This document shows, piece after piece, positions 24,170 to 35,899 of a stretch of DNA of 64,000 nt; within the stretch, counting starts at the first letter, position 1; every line of letters starts with the position of its first letter. The DNA comes from Ricinus communis (lineage: Eukaryota > Streptophyta > Magnoliopsida > Malpighiales > Euphorbiaceae). A program made the position numbers and the translations under genes. Under the pieces are notes generated by a model. That model was given only the letters and a program-made list of their open reading frames with translations, was not told the DNA's origin and did not search any database. The stretch is taken from assembly GCF_019578655.1 (NCBI RefSeq), contig NC_063265.1, forward strand, positions 23,360,285 through 23,424,284. The letters are read 5' to 3'.

Positions 24170-24870
24170 TTTTTTGATATATATGTTTATATTTTGATGT
24201 ATATCATTTTTATTTTGACATGTGTATTTATTTTTTACACATGAAATTTAAGTTTATGTGTAATTTTATAATCTCTTAATTAATTCATTAATTAATAAAT
24301 TATATTCCTAATTATACACTTATTTTAATTATAAGAAATATCATATTAGTTATATTTTAATATTATATTAACTAATAAATATATATTTTGATTAGATAAT
24401 AATTTTTAATTTTGTTCTAAGCAATAGAATATTAATTATGTTTTAATATTATATTAATTAATAAATTAATTTTCTAATTAGGTAATGATTCTAACATTAT
24501 CCTAACAAATAATATATTAATTATATTTTAATATTATATTAATTAATAAATTAATTTTCTGATTAGATGATAACTCTAATTCTAGAAAATAACATCTTAA
24601 ATTTAAATTTTAATATTATATTGATTACTAAATTAATATTTAATTATGTAATAAATTTTAATCCTAAAAAATAATAATATCAATTATATTAATAATACTA
24701 ATAAATTTTTAAAATATTAAAAAAATTAAAAGGAAAAATATGTAATTTACTGTTATTTTTACAATATTATAAATAAATATTAATATTCAAAAACTCTATT
24801 AAATTTTATCTATAGACTTAATTTTATAATCAAAATAATAATAATAATCTTGTAATGCGCAGATAAATGA
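24170..24870 (+). repeat. AT-rich family with 85-bp tandem array (best copy)
   Basis: A leader (about 24170-24290: 'gacatgtgtatttattttt', 'acacatgaaatttaag') precedes a tandem array in which 'taatattatatta' recurs at about 24358, 24444, 24529 and 24611, a period of 82-86 bp. A tail (about 24700-24815, 'attataaataaatatta') follows and also occurs at 30940-30965. Non-coding. It is possibly a tandem-repeat-bearing DNA transposon such as a Helitron derivative, but no diagnostic end was found. Confidence 0.6.
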
Positions 24871-27360
24871 CTATTATATTTTAATTTTTGAGACTTAATG
24901 TTTTTGATATGTGTGACTATTAACAAGTGCTAAAAGCACTTATTATTGAGCAATATTTTATTTTTATTCTACCTTCAATTGAGTTTAATTTATTTGTTTA
25001 GAGCTTGGTTTTCAGTTCTTTTAGACATTTTGAAGATATTACATGTCAAGGAGGTGATTGAAATTGAGAAGCATGAGAATTAGGCACAGGAAATACATCT
25101 TTATTCAAGTCTGAAGTTCCACACGGGCATGATATAGGAAGATACTTGCCCGTGTCACATTCTGAAGTGAAATGATCAAAGTGGTAGAAAGTTTTCATCC
25201 TAACACGATAAGCACATGCCCGTGTAGGTTGACAAAACAAGTAGATTATAAAAAAGATTACACGGAAAGTGGCAATGCCCGTGTGCTTTCCCGTGTCACC
25301 TAGTCAATATTAATTGAAGATCCATGAGGTTCACACGGGAAAGCCTACATGATCGTGTGACCCTCTCGGGTAACCAAGAAGAGGGATTCAAGCTTTGGAA
25401 AAGATGTGACACGACCGTGTGGTACTCGTTTGGTCCTGTGTCAATCTTTAAAACTTACTATTTAAGGAACCATTAGGGTTATTTGAAGGGGATGCCATCA
25501 TTATCTCATTTTTAGAGAGGGAAACACTTAAATTTTTTTTTATTTAATTTCTTAGGATTTTATTGGTTATTTTCAATGAAGAACATCATTTCCACCTTTG
25601 CTTCCAAGATTGAAGATTGAAGATTTTCATTCATTTGTCATCCATTGAATAATTTGAGATCTTTTTTCCCTATTCTTTATTTCTTGATTGCAATATGTAA
25701 GAATTAATTTTCTTGCTATTTAGGTTTTGATGAATCCTAATTTGTGTTGTATAGATTGATTCGAAGTTTATGTAATTAAATCTTTTTTGATGAGTTGTTT
25801 TATTCTTTTGATTGCTTAATCATTTATTTCAATTCATAAGTTGACGTATTAATTGAGATTTATTTTCATAAATTGATTAGAGATAACTGTTTATGAATTG
25901 ATCACATCTTAGGAATTGAGGATTGATTGGAATACTAGAGATAGATCTACAAAATTTTTTGGTTTAATAGTTCCTTAATCTTAATGCATGACCTAAGTGA
26001 GTGGGTTTGAGAAGAGATTCATTTCTCTGCTCTTAGGAATTAGGAGTTTAATCACTTGAGAAAGATTTTTACCTAATTTTATGGAATGCCAATTCAACTC
26101 TTGGTTTAGAATTAATTGCTATTTGTTTCATGAAGTATTCTAACTTATTAGGGGGATTCATTACTTTTAACATGCTTTGTCTTTGCTTAATATACCAATT
26201 GTTTAATTCTTATTTTTAACATTAGTTTACTTTCAAATATTACTATATCCAAATAATATTTTGTTCACTACATATTAGTATGTGATTAAAAATAGTCACT
26301 ACTTACAGACCACTTTTAGATACAACACCAAAGTGGTCGCTATTTAGCTACCACATAAGACTAAATTTATTTTTTCTAAATTTGCGACCACATTGCTACC
26401 ATATAACGACCACACTACTAGCGACCATACTATATGGTCGCTAACTTCCTGCCAAAAAATGGCGAGGATAATAGTAACCACTTTAGAGACCATGCAAAAC
26501 TAGAGACCACAGACTGTGGTCTTTAATTTGGAAGCCAATTAATAGTAGAGAAAATAACGACCATTTTAGAGACCATGGATTGTGGTTGCTAAACTATACG
26601 CTAATCAATAGCATGAGTTTTTAGCCACCACATAGAGACCAACTCTATGGTCTCCGAATTAGAGACCAGCAGTGTGGTCTTTATTTTAATTTTTAGAATT
26701 ATATTTTAATAATAATAACATAATAAGATTAACTAAATTGAGAATAATAATAATTTAATAATAATAATATAGTAAATAATATAATTTAATAAGAACAATT
26801 AAATTAAATTATGATAAAATTATTTAGATTAATTATAATATTTATTATATTGTATTTATTTTTGTTATATTTTTTATTTTATTAATCAATTTTATTATTC
26901 ATTAAGTATATTTATTTATGTTTATTGATTTAATTTTTATTTATATTATTTGAGTTTTATAATTATTGATATGAAATATTATATATAATTATTAAATTAA
27001 TAAATATAAATAATAAGAATTGAAAATAATATATAAATAAATATACATTTAAATTAAAATAATAATACACTTAAAGTAATAATATAAATTAAAATAATAA
27101 TTAAAAAATATTGTTAATCATGTATAGCTTGGCCTAGAGAAGTGGTTCGATGAGGGTGGAAAGTGGATTCCCGGAGAAGGATTGGATTCCTGAACAAGAA
27201 ACGGCTTTTGGCAGACTTCTAGAATGACATCACTCTAAGGTACGAGAATACATGAATGAATCAAATTGCACATCGAAACAGGATGGAGAATGGTTAATAG
27301 CATATTTGTAAAGAGTTGGAACTAATAATATGATGCACCTTTTGGTTGTTTGGCTGTAGA

Positions 27361-27435
27361 GTTATAAAAACTCCAAAATTTAATGTGCTTGGTTTAGGAA
27401 AGTTTCAGGATGGGTGACCTCTTGGGAAGTTTGCA
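27361..27435 (+). ncRNA. 5S rRNA-like domain in the left Cassandra LTR
   Basis: It reads 'actccaaaatttaatgtgc' then 'ttgg', and later 'ggatgggtgacctc' followed by 'ttgggaagtt'. These match the 3' two-thirds of plant 5S rRNA, including the A-box/intermediate-element area and the C-box (GGATGGGTGACC). It is not a 5S gene: the 5' portion is absent and it sits inside an LTR. Pol III transcription is possible by analogy with other Cassandra elements. Confidence 0.75.
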
Positions 27436-27920
27436 AATTCGCCAAGAGACAAAACCGTGAGGCTAGCAGGGCCAAAGCGTGTATATAAGGGGCTTCTCTC
27501 GGACTTATGGCTGAAGATTTTCGGGTCGTTATAAATGGTATCAAAGCAGACTCCTTCTAGTAGATGTATAGTGCGAGGACGAACCGGGCGGAAGCTAGTG
27601 GACATGATCTAGTTTCGGGTTATCAAAGCAGGACTCTTCTAGTAGATGTGTAGTCCGAGGACGAACTAGGTGGAAGCTGGTAGGCATATAAGAGCCTGGC
27701 CTAGAGAAGTGGTCCGATAAGGGCGCAAAATGGACGCTGAGGCAATGATAGGATGCTTGGACAAAGAGCAGCTTCTAGCAGGCTTCTAGGATGACAACAC
27801 TGTAAAGTACGGGGATACATGAATGAATCGAATTGCACATCGAAATAGAGTAGAAAATGGTTCATATATATAAAGAGTTGGAACTAATCACATGAGGCGT
27901 TGTTTGGTTATTTGGCTCTG

Positions 27921-27995
27921 GAGTTATAGGAACTCTAAAGTTACGTACTTGGTTCAGAGAAATTTCAAGAAGAGTGACCTCATAGGAAGTTCTCA
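27921..27995 (+). ncRNA. 5S rRNA-like domain in the right Cassandra LTR
   Basis: It shows the same order of motifs as the left LTR ('aactctaaagttacgtacttgg', then 'agagtgacctcataggaagttc') but the C-box is more decayed. It supports the two segments being LTR partners. Confidence 0.6.
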
Positions 27996-28136
27996 AATCT
28001 TCCAATAGGACAAAATCGTGAGACCAATAGAGGTTAAAGCGGACAATATCTCATATGATTTGGTTCTCAATCGTTACAAATTTAATAAGTGTCTCTAAAT
28101 ATCCTCAAACGAGATAAAACCGTGAGACTAGTAGGG

Positions 28137-29843
28137 GTTAAAGCTAGGGCTGAGCATGGATCTCAGTGATTTTCGCCCGAACCGAAATAATCGAAAGTTT
28201 TTATAACCGAATTGAACCGATCCGAATTTTTTTACTATTACAGTATGGTACTGGTTCTTTAGTAAAAACCGTACCATAACCGTACTAGAACCGATCCGTC
28301 TTGTACTGATCCGGAGCAAACCGTAGAACCGAATTTTTTATATATATTTATTAATAATTATTTATATTATATAAATAATACATATTAAAAATAACTATAA
28401 TATTATAAAATACTTTATACTCTATAAAAAATTATTTTATATTTATCATTTATATAATTCAAGCAATTATTATTAAAATAAAAAATAATATATATTAAAA
28501 ATAACTATAATATTATAATATACTTTATACTCTATAAAAAATATAAGTTATATACATTAATATGTCACATAGTATACTGATACTAGTAATCTAGTATACA
28601 TACTATAATACTAGATTTAAAGTACTTGAAAGCTAAGTATATCATTTATTATGGTGAAGATGAAGCAAAAAATTTAGAAAAAATGGTGAAAACAGCTTTA
28701 GAGTTGATGGTAGATGAATACAAGATAATTGAGGATCAATTATATATGGGTGAGGTTGTAGGAAGCTCACAGAAATCTACATATGATAGTGGGCCAAGTG
28801 ATACAGAAACAGAAGAAGAGATTGATGAGTTCTTTTTAGAGGAAGAAGTGCAGCAGAATTTGTCTAAGATATCTGAGTTAGATAGGTACTTCGAAGAATT
28901 TGCAGAAAAATACACCATTGATTTCGATATCTTAGCATGGTGAAAGGTGAATTCAGTAAGGTATCCTATCTTGTCCAAGGTTGTACGCGATGTATTGGCT
29001 ATCCAAGCTTCAACAATAGCCTCTGAATCTGCATTTAGTACTGGAGGACGAACTCTAGATCAATATAGAAGTTCTTTACTTCTTACAACAGCGTAGGTCC
29101 TCATTTGTTGTCAAGATTGGCTTAGAAGTTCAAATAAACCTATCCAACTAGAAGAATCAATAGAGGATATTGAAAGCATAGAGTCAGATAACATTTCTTT
29201 ACTTCTTACATATGTTTGTTTATTGTTGATGCTGTTAAGTTTTATTGACGTAATTTTTTACTTTTATTGTAGAAATTATTCAAGATCCTGAGATTGGTGA
29301 GTCCCTTATGTCAAGATTAAATATGGAGTGCTAATTTTGAGGGGAGGTAATAACATTCCTTTGCTAATTTTGGACAAGTATTTTAGTGCTGCATAAAGTC
29401 TGTAAATTTATTTATTTTAATGATTGTCATCTGTAAAATATTTTTATGCTAGCAGTAACATATATTTTAATGGTTTGTACTTAAATATTGAATGGATTAT
29501 TATATTTGCAAGTGACTGAATTACAAAACAGGTTATTCAAGAATGTGATTGCAATTCTAATTTAGATTTTCATGCTACTTTTTTTAGGTTGGTAATCATA
29601 TTTTCTCTAAATGTATTTGATTACAGATGATATTAAAATTGTGTTTTTTAAATTTTTTAGAACTGAAAATAGCACTGAACCGAACTGTATTTAACCGTAA
29701 AATTAGTACAATACGGTATTAGATCCTTTTATGTTTGGTGCGGTACTCGTACCTTTAATTTTAAAATAACTGAGGTTTGGTATAGTACTGGTGATTTATA
29801 GATAACCGAATTAGACCGATCCGTGCTCAGCCCTAGTTAAAGC
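28137..29843 (+). mobile_element. hAT transposon remnant with perfect 8-bp target duplication
   Basis: The element is 28145-29835 (1691 bp). Its terminal inverted repeats are TAGGGCTGAGCA at the left and TGCTCAGCCCTA at the right. The 8-bp duplication GTTAAAGC lies at 28137-28144 and 29836-29843. Eight-bp duplications and TAGGGCTG-like ends are typical of hAT elements. It carries only the 3' part of a transposase gene, so it is non-autonomous. It landed inside a repeated Cassandra LTR end. Confidence 0.9.
28626..29205 (+). pseudogene. hAT transposase C-terminal fragment
   Basis: The 105-codon frame at 28626-28943 ends LDRYFEEFAEKY...FDILAW and a stop (TGA where the family has a second Trp). 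After the stop the same frame continues with the diagnostic hAT dimerisation region (YPILSKVVRDVLAIQAST, then ASESAFSTGGRTLDQYRSSL), interrupted again near 29095. An acidic linker (TETEEEIDEFFLEEE) precedes it. The BED zinc finger and the main part of the RNase H-like catalytic domain are missing. Confidence 0.85.
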
Positions 29844-30110
29844 AGATAATATATCATCTGATTTGGTTTCAAGTCGTTACAAATTTAATAAGTGGTCTCT
29901 AAATAACTACCACATTAGCAACCACAAATAAGTGGTCTCTACATAGCTATCACGCCACATGATCGCTAAGTGGAAGCTAATTGGTCTCAAAGTGGTCTCA
30001 TATCTCAATGCATCAACGACCAATCAATAGGGCTAAAGCAGACAATATCTCATGTGATATGGTTCCAGATCGTTACAAATTTAATAAGTGGTCTCTAAAT
30101 AGCTACCACG
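29836..30110 (+). repeat. Extra Cassandra LTR ends with CACTA subterminal sequence, in tandem
   Basis: The phrase 'aaagc(g/a)gacaatatctcat' ... 'tcgttacaaatttaataag' plus 'tggtctctaaat' occurs at about 28035-28097, again split around the hAT element (to about 29905), and again at about 30033-30100. So a Cassandra LTR end fused to CACTA-type sequence has been amplified in tandem within the element. Confidence 0.65.
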
Positions 30111-30479
30111 TTAGGGACCAAAAATAAGTGGTCTCTACAGAGCTATCATTGTCATATGGTCGCTAAGTGTAAGCTAATTGGTCTCCTACATCAGTGTATT
30201 AGTGACCAAGTAGAGACTACTTTTTGAGTAGGTGATTAGAGACAACTTTCTGTGGTTGCTATTTTTAGCGACCACTTTAATTTTTGGTTGCTATTTTCGT
30301 TAGTGACGAAGGTTTTGGAGATCACAAGATGCGGTCTCTAAGTAGTCGCTAACTGCTATTTTTTATAATGAGTATTCACAGTTAGTTCCTAATGAAAAAA
30401 TACTCTTACTTATCACTTTATTACTTGATACAGTTGGTGCATTTTACCATATGCGGATAGCATGCATCAATTATAATTT

Positions 30480-30985
30480 GGAGCAGAAATTTTTTTAATA
30501 TATAAATTTATTTTTTATATATTCGAGCTTACGTGTTGCTTTATAGTTTTTTTCTATTCATTTATTAATTGATAAGTTTTCTTATTAAACAATTTTTAAT
30601 CCTAAAAAGGAGTATATTAATTATATTTTAATATTATATTAACTAATAAATTAGTTTTATAATTAGATAATAATTATGATTCTAAAAACTAATTATTTAA
30701 TTATATTTTTAAAATTATATTTACTAATAAATTAAATTTTTAATTGTACAATAATTTTTAATGCTGAAAAATAGTACTAAGAGTTATATTTATAGTGAAT
30801 TTATATAGTAATAAGAATTAATTAATTTATATTTTTAGAATAATATTTATGTCATTGAACTAATTAAATCTGAAAATATTATAAAATTAAGAAGGACATT
30901 TAAAAATATTTAATTTCCTGATATTTTTTAGAATATTATAAATAAATATTAAATATTAAATTTTCATTAAAACTTTTATATAAAT
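30480..30985 (+). repeat. AT-rich 85-bp-unit family, third copy
   Basis: It shows the same order as 24170-24870: a degenerate leader, two to three array units ('taatattatatta' at about 30629, the next about 80 bp on), then the tail with 'aatattataaataaatatta' at about 30942. It starts right after the end of the family B LTR. Non-coding. Confidence 0.5.
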
Positions 30986-32585
30986 TTAACCATTTGGTCA
31001 CTCCCTCTTTATTTTAAAAACCAATAAGAAATAAATTATATATTTAGCACATAAAATATTTATATTTCATTTGTAATTAAAATAAATTTCTCAATAAATT
31101 ATAATAATCGATAATATTAATGTTTTCTAATGTTTATTATTAGTAGTAAATTGAAGATTTTAAAAGTTACCAAATAGATTTTTTAAAAGTAATTATGCAT
31201 AAAAAGAATTCACACACGTGCCACCAAAAGAAATAAGTGAAATAAAAATTGTATTTTCTATTAAAAGAAAATGCATATTTTAGAGTATGATATTTTCATG
31301 GAAATTATTTATTGGATTGTAAACTAAGTATTTAACTTGAAATTTTATATAAACTTCTTATCTTATATAATTATATATTGACTTTACGTTTATGTATATA
31401 ATTTATTTTTGAGTACATTAATTTTATACTATTATATTATTTTCATGCTTTATAAACTTAATAAACTTATATTTTTATTATTTATTAATATTTTGATTCA
31501 TCAAATATACTATTTATAAGAGAGTCGACTGTATGTAAATATTTATTTTGACTTGTATTATAGCTTTAGAAATTATAAAATGAGGTGAGGAAATATTTCA
31601 AAAGGAAAAGTAGGACTTGCATGTTAGGCAAAAAAATTTAAATTACATGGGCAGTCATTAAATTTTATAATTTATAATAAAAATATAAAAAATTTTAATT
31701 TATAACTAAATAGTTACTAAATTTTAATTTTAATAATATCAATAAATTTTTTTGGCATTCTTAGATAGTAACTAAATAGATGATCACTAAATCTTTATAT
31801 CTTATAATAAAAAGATATCAGATTCTTTTATTTATAAATAGAAGAAAGTAAATTAGTTTTAGTACTTATAATAATATTTGCATAGAAAATTTGAGAAGAA
31901 ATATAATTAGAATATTCATTTTCAAATCTTGTACTATCTATGGGTGTCGAAAAAAATTGCCATTATTTAAAATTAAAAATTTAATGATTATTTAATTATA
32001 AATAAAAAATTTGATATCTTTTCATTATAAAATAAAAATTTTGATAATTCTATATATAATTTATCCTTTAAGTGTATCAGAAAAATTTATCAATATCATT
32101 CAAACAAAAATTTAAAAACTATTTTAGTTACAAAAAAACAATTGTACTTTTTATAAAATACAAAGTTTGGTAACTATTCACGTAATCTTTTGATATATAT
32201 AAATTAATTAATTAGTTAATATAATAATAAAAATATAATCAAAATGCTATATTTAGGATTAGAATATTTTTAATTAGAAAAATAATTATTATTTAATATG
32301 ATAATAATATAAAAAAATATAAAAATTATATATAAGTTAAATATTTATATGTCAAAAATAAATATAAATACTAATTTTATATATATATAACAATAAAAAT
32401 ATATATTAAAAATTTTATGCCTTTATTTATTCGTTATATGTAATTAATATATCTTTTTAAGATTAGAAATTATTGTATAATTATTGAATTCATTATTTAA
32501 TATAATTTAAAATATAATTATAATGTTATATTTTAAAATTAGAATTATTATTTAATTAATTAATAAATACGATTCTTACTTGTCC

Positions 32586-32638
<53 letters not shown>

Positions 32639-33222
32639 CACTTATCTGGAACGTAAATTTGGAACATCAAATGATAACTAATATTCAGTGGAACATATAT
32701 CTGTTTTCTTTAGTTAAAATTTAATTTTCTATTTTTTGCTTTAGTTAATGCTTGTCCTACTTTCAGAGCCACTTCTATCTATTTATATAACAACTCTTTT
32801 TTAGTTTCATGATTTTTCTTTTGCTAGAAAAATATTTAATGTGTTTCTTATTTCAAAATTAAATTTTAATTTGATTATTTCTCCTTAATTATAATCAACT
32901 CATTCTAGATGTATTATATTATTTGAAAACCTATCATATCTTATTTTCTTTCTATTTGTTATATGCAATTTTTTGTCTGCTGGTTAAATATTAAACATTA
33001 ATTTGTAAAAGGTACAAAGGTCACTAAAACTAGGTGATAATTTTACATGACTAATATTAAATGAATATGAGAATGCTCAACCAACTCTTGTTTAATTTAT
33101 TTAAGGCGTCATATAATTATGCTTAAAAATTAAAATCATACATCAAAGTTATTAATATTATTTTAAACAACAGTAATATTTACTATGTAAATATCAAATT
33201 ACAAAACATTATAAGTAATATC
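30986..33222. other. AT-rich intergenic DNA, with another array-family copy
   Basis: No gene is seen. Around 32180-32580 there are reverse-oriented words of the 85-bp family. The rest is simple AT-rich sequence. Confidence 0.5.
32588..32636. repeat. (TA)n microsatellite, about 24 units
   Basis: Uninterrupted alternating TA, likely length-variable between individuals. Confidence 0.95.
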
Positions 33223-35175
33223 TGTCAGAATATATTTTTTAGATTCATATCGAGAGAATTACGAAAAATTAAAAGATGAAAGTTATTGTTTTTTTTTCAA
33301 ATTTTAGGAAAATGAGGAAAGACAAATCCAAGTTAGGATTGAAAATAATTAAATTAAAATTATTGTTTTCTAGAATCAGATATGGATTCAATTTGGTTAT
33401 TTTTTCCGATTAGACACCATTTTACGTGTATGTTCGATATATAAATGCTTTAAAATATAAAGATAAGTTTCTAGAAGTGATTTATGATAATTATTGAAAT
33501 TCTTAAATATTTCTTTATGATAATTGTTTGAATATAAAAAATTTAATTTCATATTATTGGATATCAATCTAATAAAGAAAAAGGACAATCAAATATTTTA
33601 TTTTCAAATAATTGAATATTTATCTGTTTCTCTAACCTAACCCTACTACTATAAATATAACATGGTACTTTAGGTTTAGGGTTAGTGATATTTTTTGGAG
33701 TGCATTCTTTAAGTTGCACCCTTGAAGTGATAGTCTAAAATTAGATTGACATATACACAAAGAATTAGTTTTTAGCAAGCCACTAAGAAAGAATCCTAAT
33801 TTTGAAAACTTATTTAGAATGATAGAAGTTTTTAGATTTCAAGCAAAACTGGATTCTCAACCAATTTTTGATTCAACTGCTTCCTCATCTCCTGAGACCC
33901 GTAAAACAACACCAATGGTGACAACCTGAGAGTTTCCTTACATCCATATCATTAACATCTTTTCCTCAATTGGTTTTTTTTTTTGTTTACTTATGAATCT
34001 AGAAACATGATTAGGTTTATTTTTTGAATGAATAAATATGATTCACATTATTAGATTATAATTTCTTTCAATTTAACAATGTTGTTGATTTATTGGATTT
34101 TGAATTTGATAATAGGAACATGTAGGATTTTGAGTCTGATATTGTGATTTTGTTGAGTTTTGAATCTGGTTAGTTTAATGATGGAGAAATATAATTAATT
34201 TGTGTTTGTTTGAATTAGATTTCTAGGGATATATGATTGAAGTTGGAATCTATCTTAAAATACTATATTTGTTATTGTCAAGTTAGATATATAGATTTAT
34301 ATATTTTTAGTTTTTTATTATATTTTATATTTTTTATGTTCTTATTTATTTTACATATTTTAATTATTTTTGGTTCTCTCTGCATGTAAAAATTGACTTC
34401 TAAGTATGGAAAACTGAGAAAAATCACAGGTAACCATCCAAAGCACTTGATTTGGTTCTATACCCTAGACCGATTAGTTGTGCGTAATTTTTAGCCTGAT
34501 TTTTGAGTTTTGATGTATTTTCAATGATTTTATATATTTTACTTAGTATTTAGATGTTTTTCTTTCGTTTATTAGTTGTATGAGAGTTATAATAGTTAGA
34601 TTTAATTTTATACATTTTATATTTATTTTATAATGCCAAATAATTGCCTTGTGATTGCTTAATTAAAACTGGACATATAGATTTTAGGTTAAAATTAGAC
34701 CCAACATGAAAACTGCAGTCCATTAGGTTAATCAGATGATAATTAGGCTAATATAAAATTAATATAGACCTAGTGAGCTTTGTCATGCTTTAATTATAAT
34801 TAGGTCATGATTAGGTTTAAGATCAACATAATAGAATCTTTGCATAAAATAATAGTCCATATAGACTTACAAACTTGGAATTAAAGTATAACTTGTAATT
34901 AGGTTAGACTAGAAAGACCTTGTACATAACTAATTAGTAAAAATATGTCAATTAAATTTGAGTTGCGTGAATTAAAATTAGACTAAACTTAGGTAGACTT
35001 CACATGTTGTAGTGCTTGATATGTAGAAATAAAATTGTTGTATTTATAAAGAATAGCACATTAAACAATAAAATTAAAAACAAAGATATACAAATAAGGA
35101 AGTTGGTTTCTGAATCCATCTTTGGATGTAGCAAAGCTTCCTTATGGAATCAAGCAACGCCACTCAAATACAAAT
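33223..35175 (+). repeat. Family A LTR copy, opposite orientation, one end lost
   Basis: The reverse complement matches the solo LTR at 3449-5873 in order: the end near 'tctctcgatat', the 'ggattctttcttagtggc' region, 'gaggaagcagttgaatc', and 'ccaacttccttatttgtata'. The outer end at 33223 is preserved (TGTCAGAA); the other end stops near 35175, missing about 150 bp with the 'gggagtcgccacc' motif. It is more diverged than the other copies. Confidence 0.75.
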
Positions 35176-35889
35176 TACACTAAAAATAAAATAAAAGTAA
35201 AAAGTAGATCATTTCTCTTTATATACTTTTCACTAGAAACAAAAATTATAAGTAAAACTTATATTATTTTTATTTATATTTTTCTATAATCTGATCTCTA
35301 ATTCCTCAAACACCTAATGAAAAGAATCTATACCATATCGTTATCACTTGATACTCTTGAGGCACAAGTAATAAATAAGGAAAACTAATGAAATGAGAAA
35401 TTAACAAGTCCATGAGATAAAAAATTTAGATAAAAACAAGTGTTGAAGCCATCATTGATATTCTTCTGTTGAAAAAGAGGATAAAAGTTATTGAATTAAG
35501 AATAAGATTTTTAAAAAGTTAATTTATTTCTACTGTACTTTATTTGATAAGGAATTGATTTTTTAATAAATTTATTGATTTATTTGTAATTTTTTTGATA
35601 TTGGTTAATGGGATGTGCATTGTGTAAATTTCACTAGAAACCTATCTAGCTTATTGTATGATTTTTTTTTTCCAATAATTCTTTTCATCAATAAGTTTGA
35701 ATTGACTTTTTTTTCTTATATTAATAGATACCATCCCTTTAAGAGAATAAAAATATCAATACCAAAATTAACTTATTTCTATTGTTTTATTTGATAAAGG
35801 ATTGATTTCTTTAGTAAATTTATTGATTTATTTATCACATTATTTGGTATTATTAATGAGATATTCAGTGTGCAAGTTTAATCTTAGTA
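35176..35889. repeat. Intergenic DNA with a ~125-bp direct duplication
   Basis: The stretch 35515-35640 is repeated at 35760-35885 ('ttatttctactgta/ttg', 'tttatttgataa', 'aaatttattgatttattt', 'atgtgcattgtgtaa' versus 'atattcagtgtgcaag'). No gene is seen. Confidence 0.55.
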
Positions 35890-35899
35890 ATTCTCCTTT

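Larger units (their letters stand above)
27121..28078 (+). mobile_element. Cassandra-type TRIM retrotransposon with 5S rRNA-like LTRs
   Basis: Two related LTRs (27121-27533 and 27687-28078) flank only about 150 bp of internal DNA. That internal part begins with a tRNA-Met primer site (27536-27547, TGGTATCAAAGC, one mismatch) and contains two similar stretches ending in purine-rich 'gggcggaagctagtgg' and 'aggtggaagctggtagg'. Each LTR holds a 5S rRNA-like segment. Cassandra elements are non-coding LTR retrotransposons known from many plants, with 5S-derived Pol III promoters. This copy has no coding capacity and would depend on proteins from other elements. No matching target duplication was found. 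Confidence 0.8.
26278..30374. mobile_element. CACTA-like (En/Spm) non-autonomous element with 3-bp target duplication
   Basis: The element is 26281-30371, flanked by GTA on both sides (26278-26280 and 30372-30374). Both ends hold dense subterminal words of the type 'agcgaccac', 'gtggtctct' and 'agctaccac' in both orientations, the hallmark of CACTA subterminal regions. The ends themselves (TGTGATTAAAAATAG and, complemented, TCATTATAAAAAATAG) are degenerate relative to CACTACAAAAAA. No transposase remains. The interior is occupied by a Cassandra element (27121-28078), a hAT element (28145-29835) and extra Cassandra LTR ends. Confidence 0.6.
24905..30469 (+). mobile_element. Family B LTR (~1.47 kb) split by a CACTA-like insertion
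   Basis: The left part (24905-26280) begins TGATAT, carries an array of 'cccgtgt/acacggg' words at 25110-25440, and then a leader-like region. The right part (30372-30469), beyond the CACTA-like element, ends in GCATGCATCA and reads like the end of the related LTR at 38566-40016. Joined length is close to the other two family members (1451 and 1358 bp). A target duplication at the outer ends was not found. There is no coding region; the 64-codon frame at 25046-25240 is chance. Confidence 0.6.

Noticed and set aside
27361..27435. A 5S rRNA gene
   Set aside because: Only the 3' two-thirds are similar, with several changes, and a second copy lies in a paired LTR. Better explained as a Cassandra LTR domain.
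32588..32636. CRISPR-like or regulatory array
   Set aside because: Simple dinucleotide microsatellite in plant nuclear DNA.
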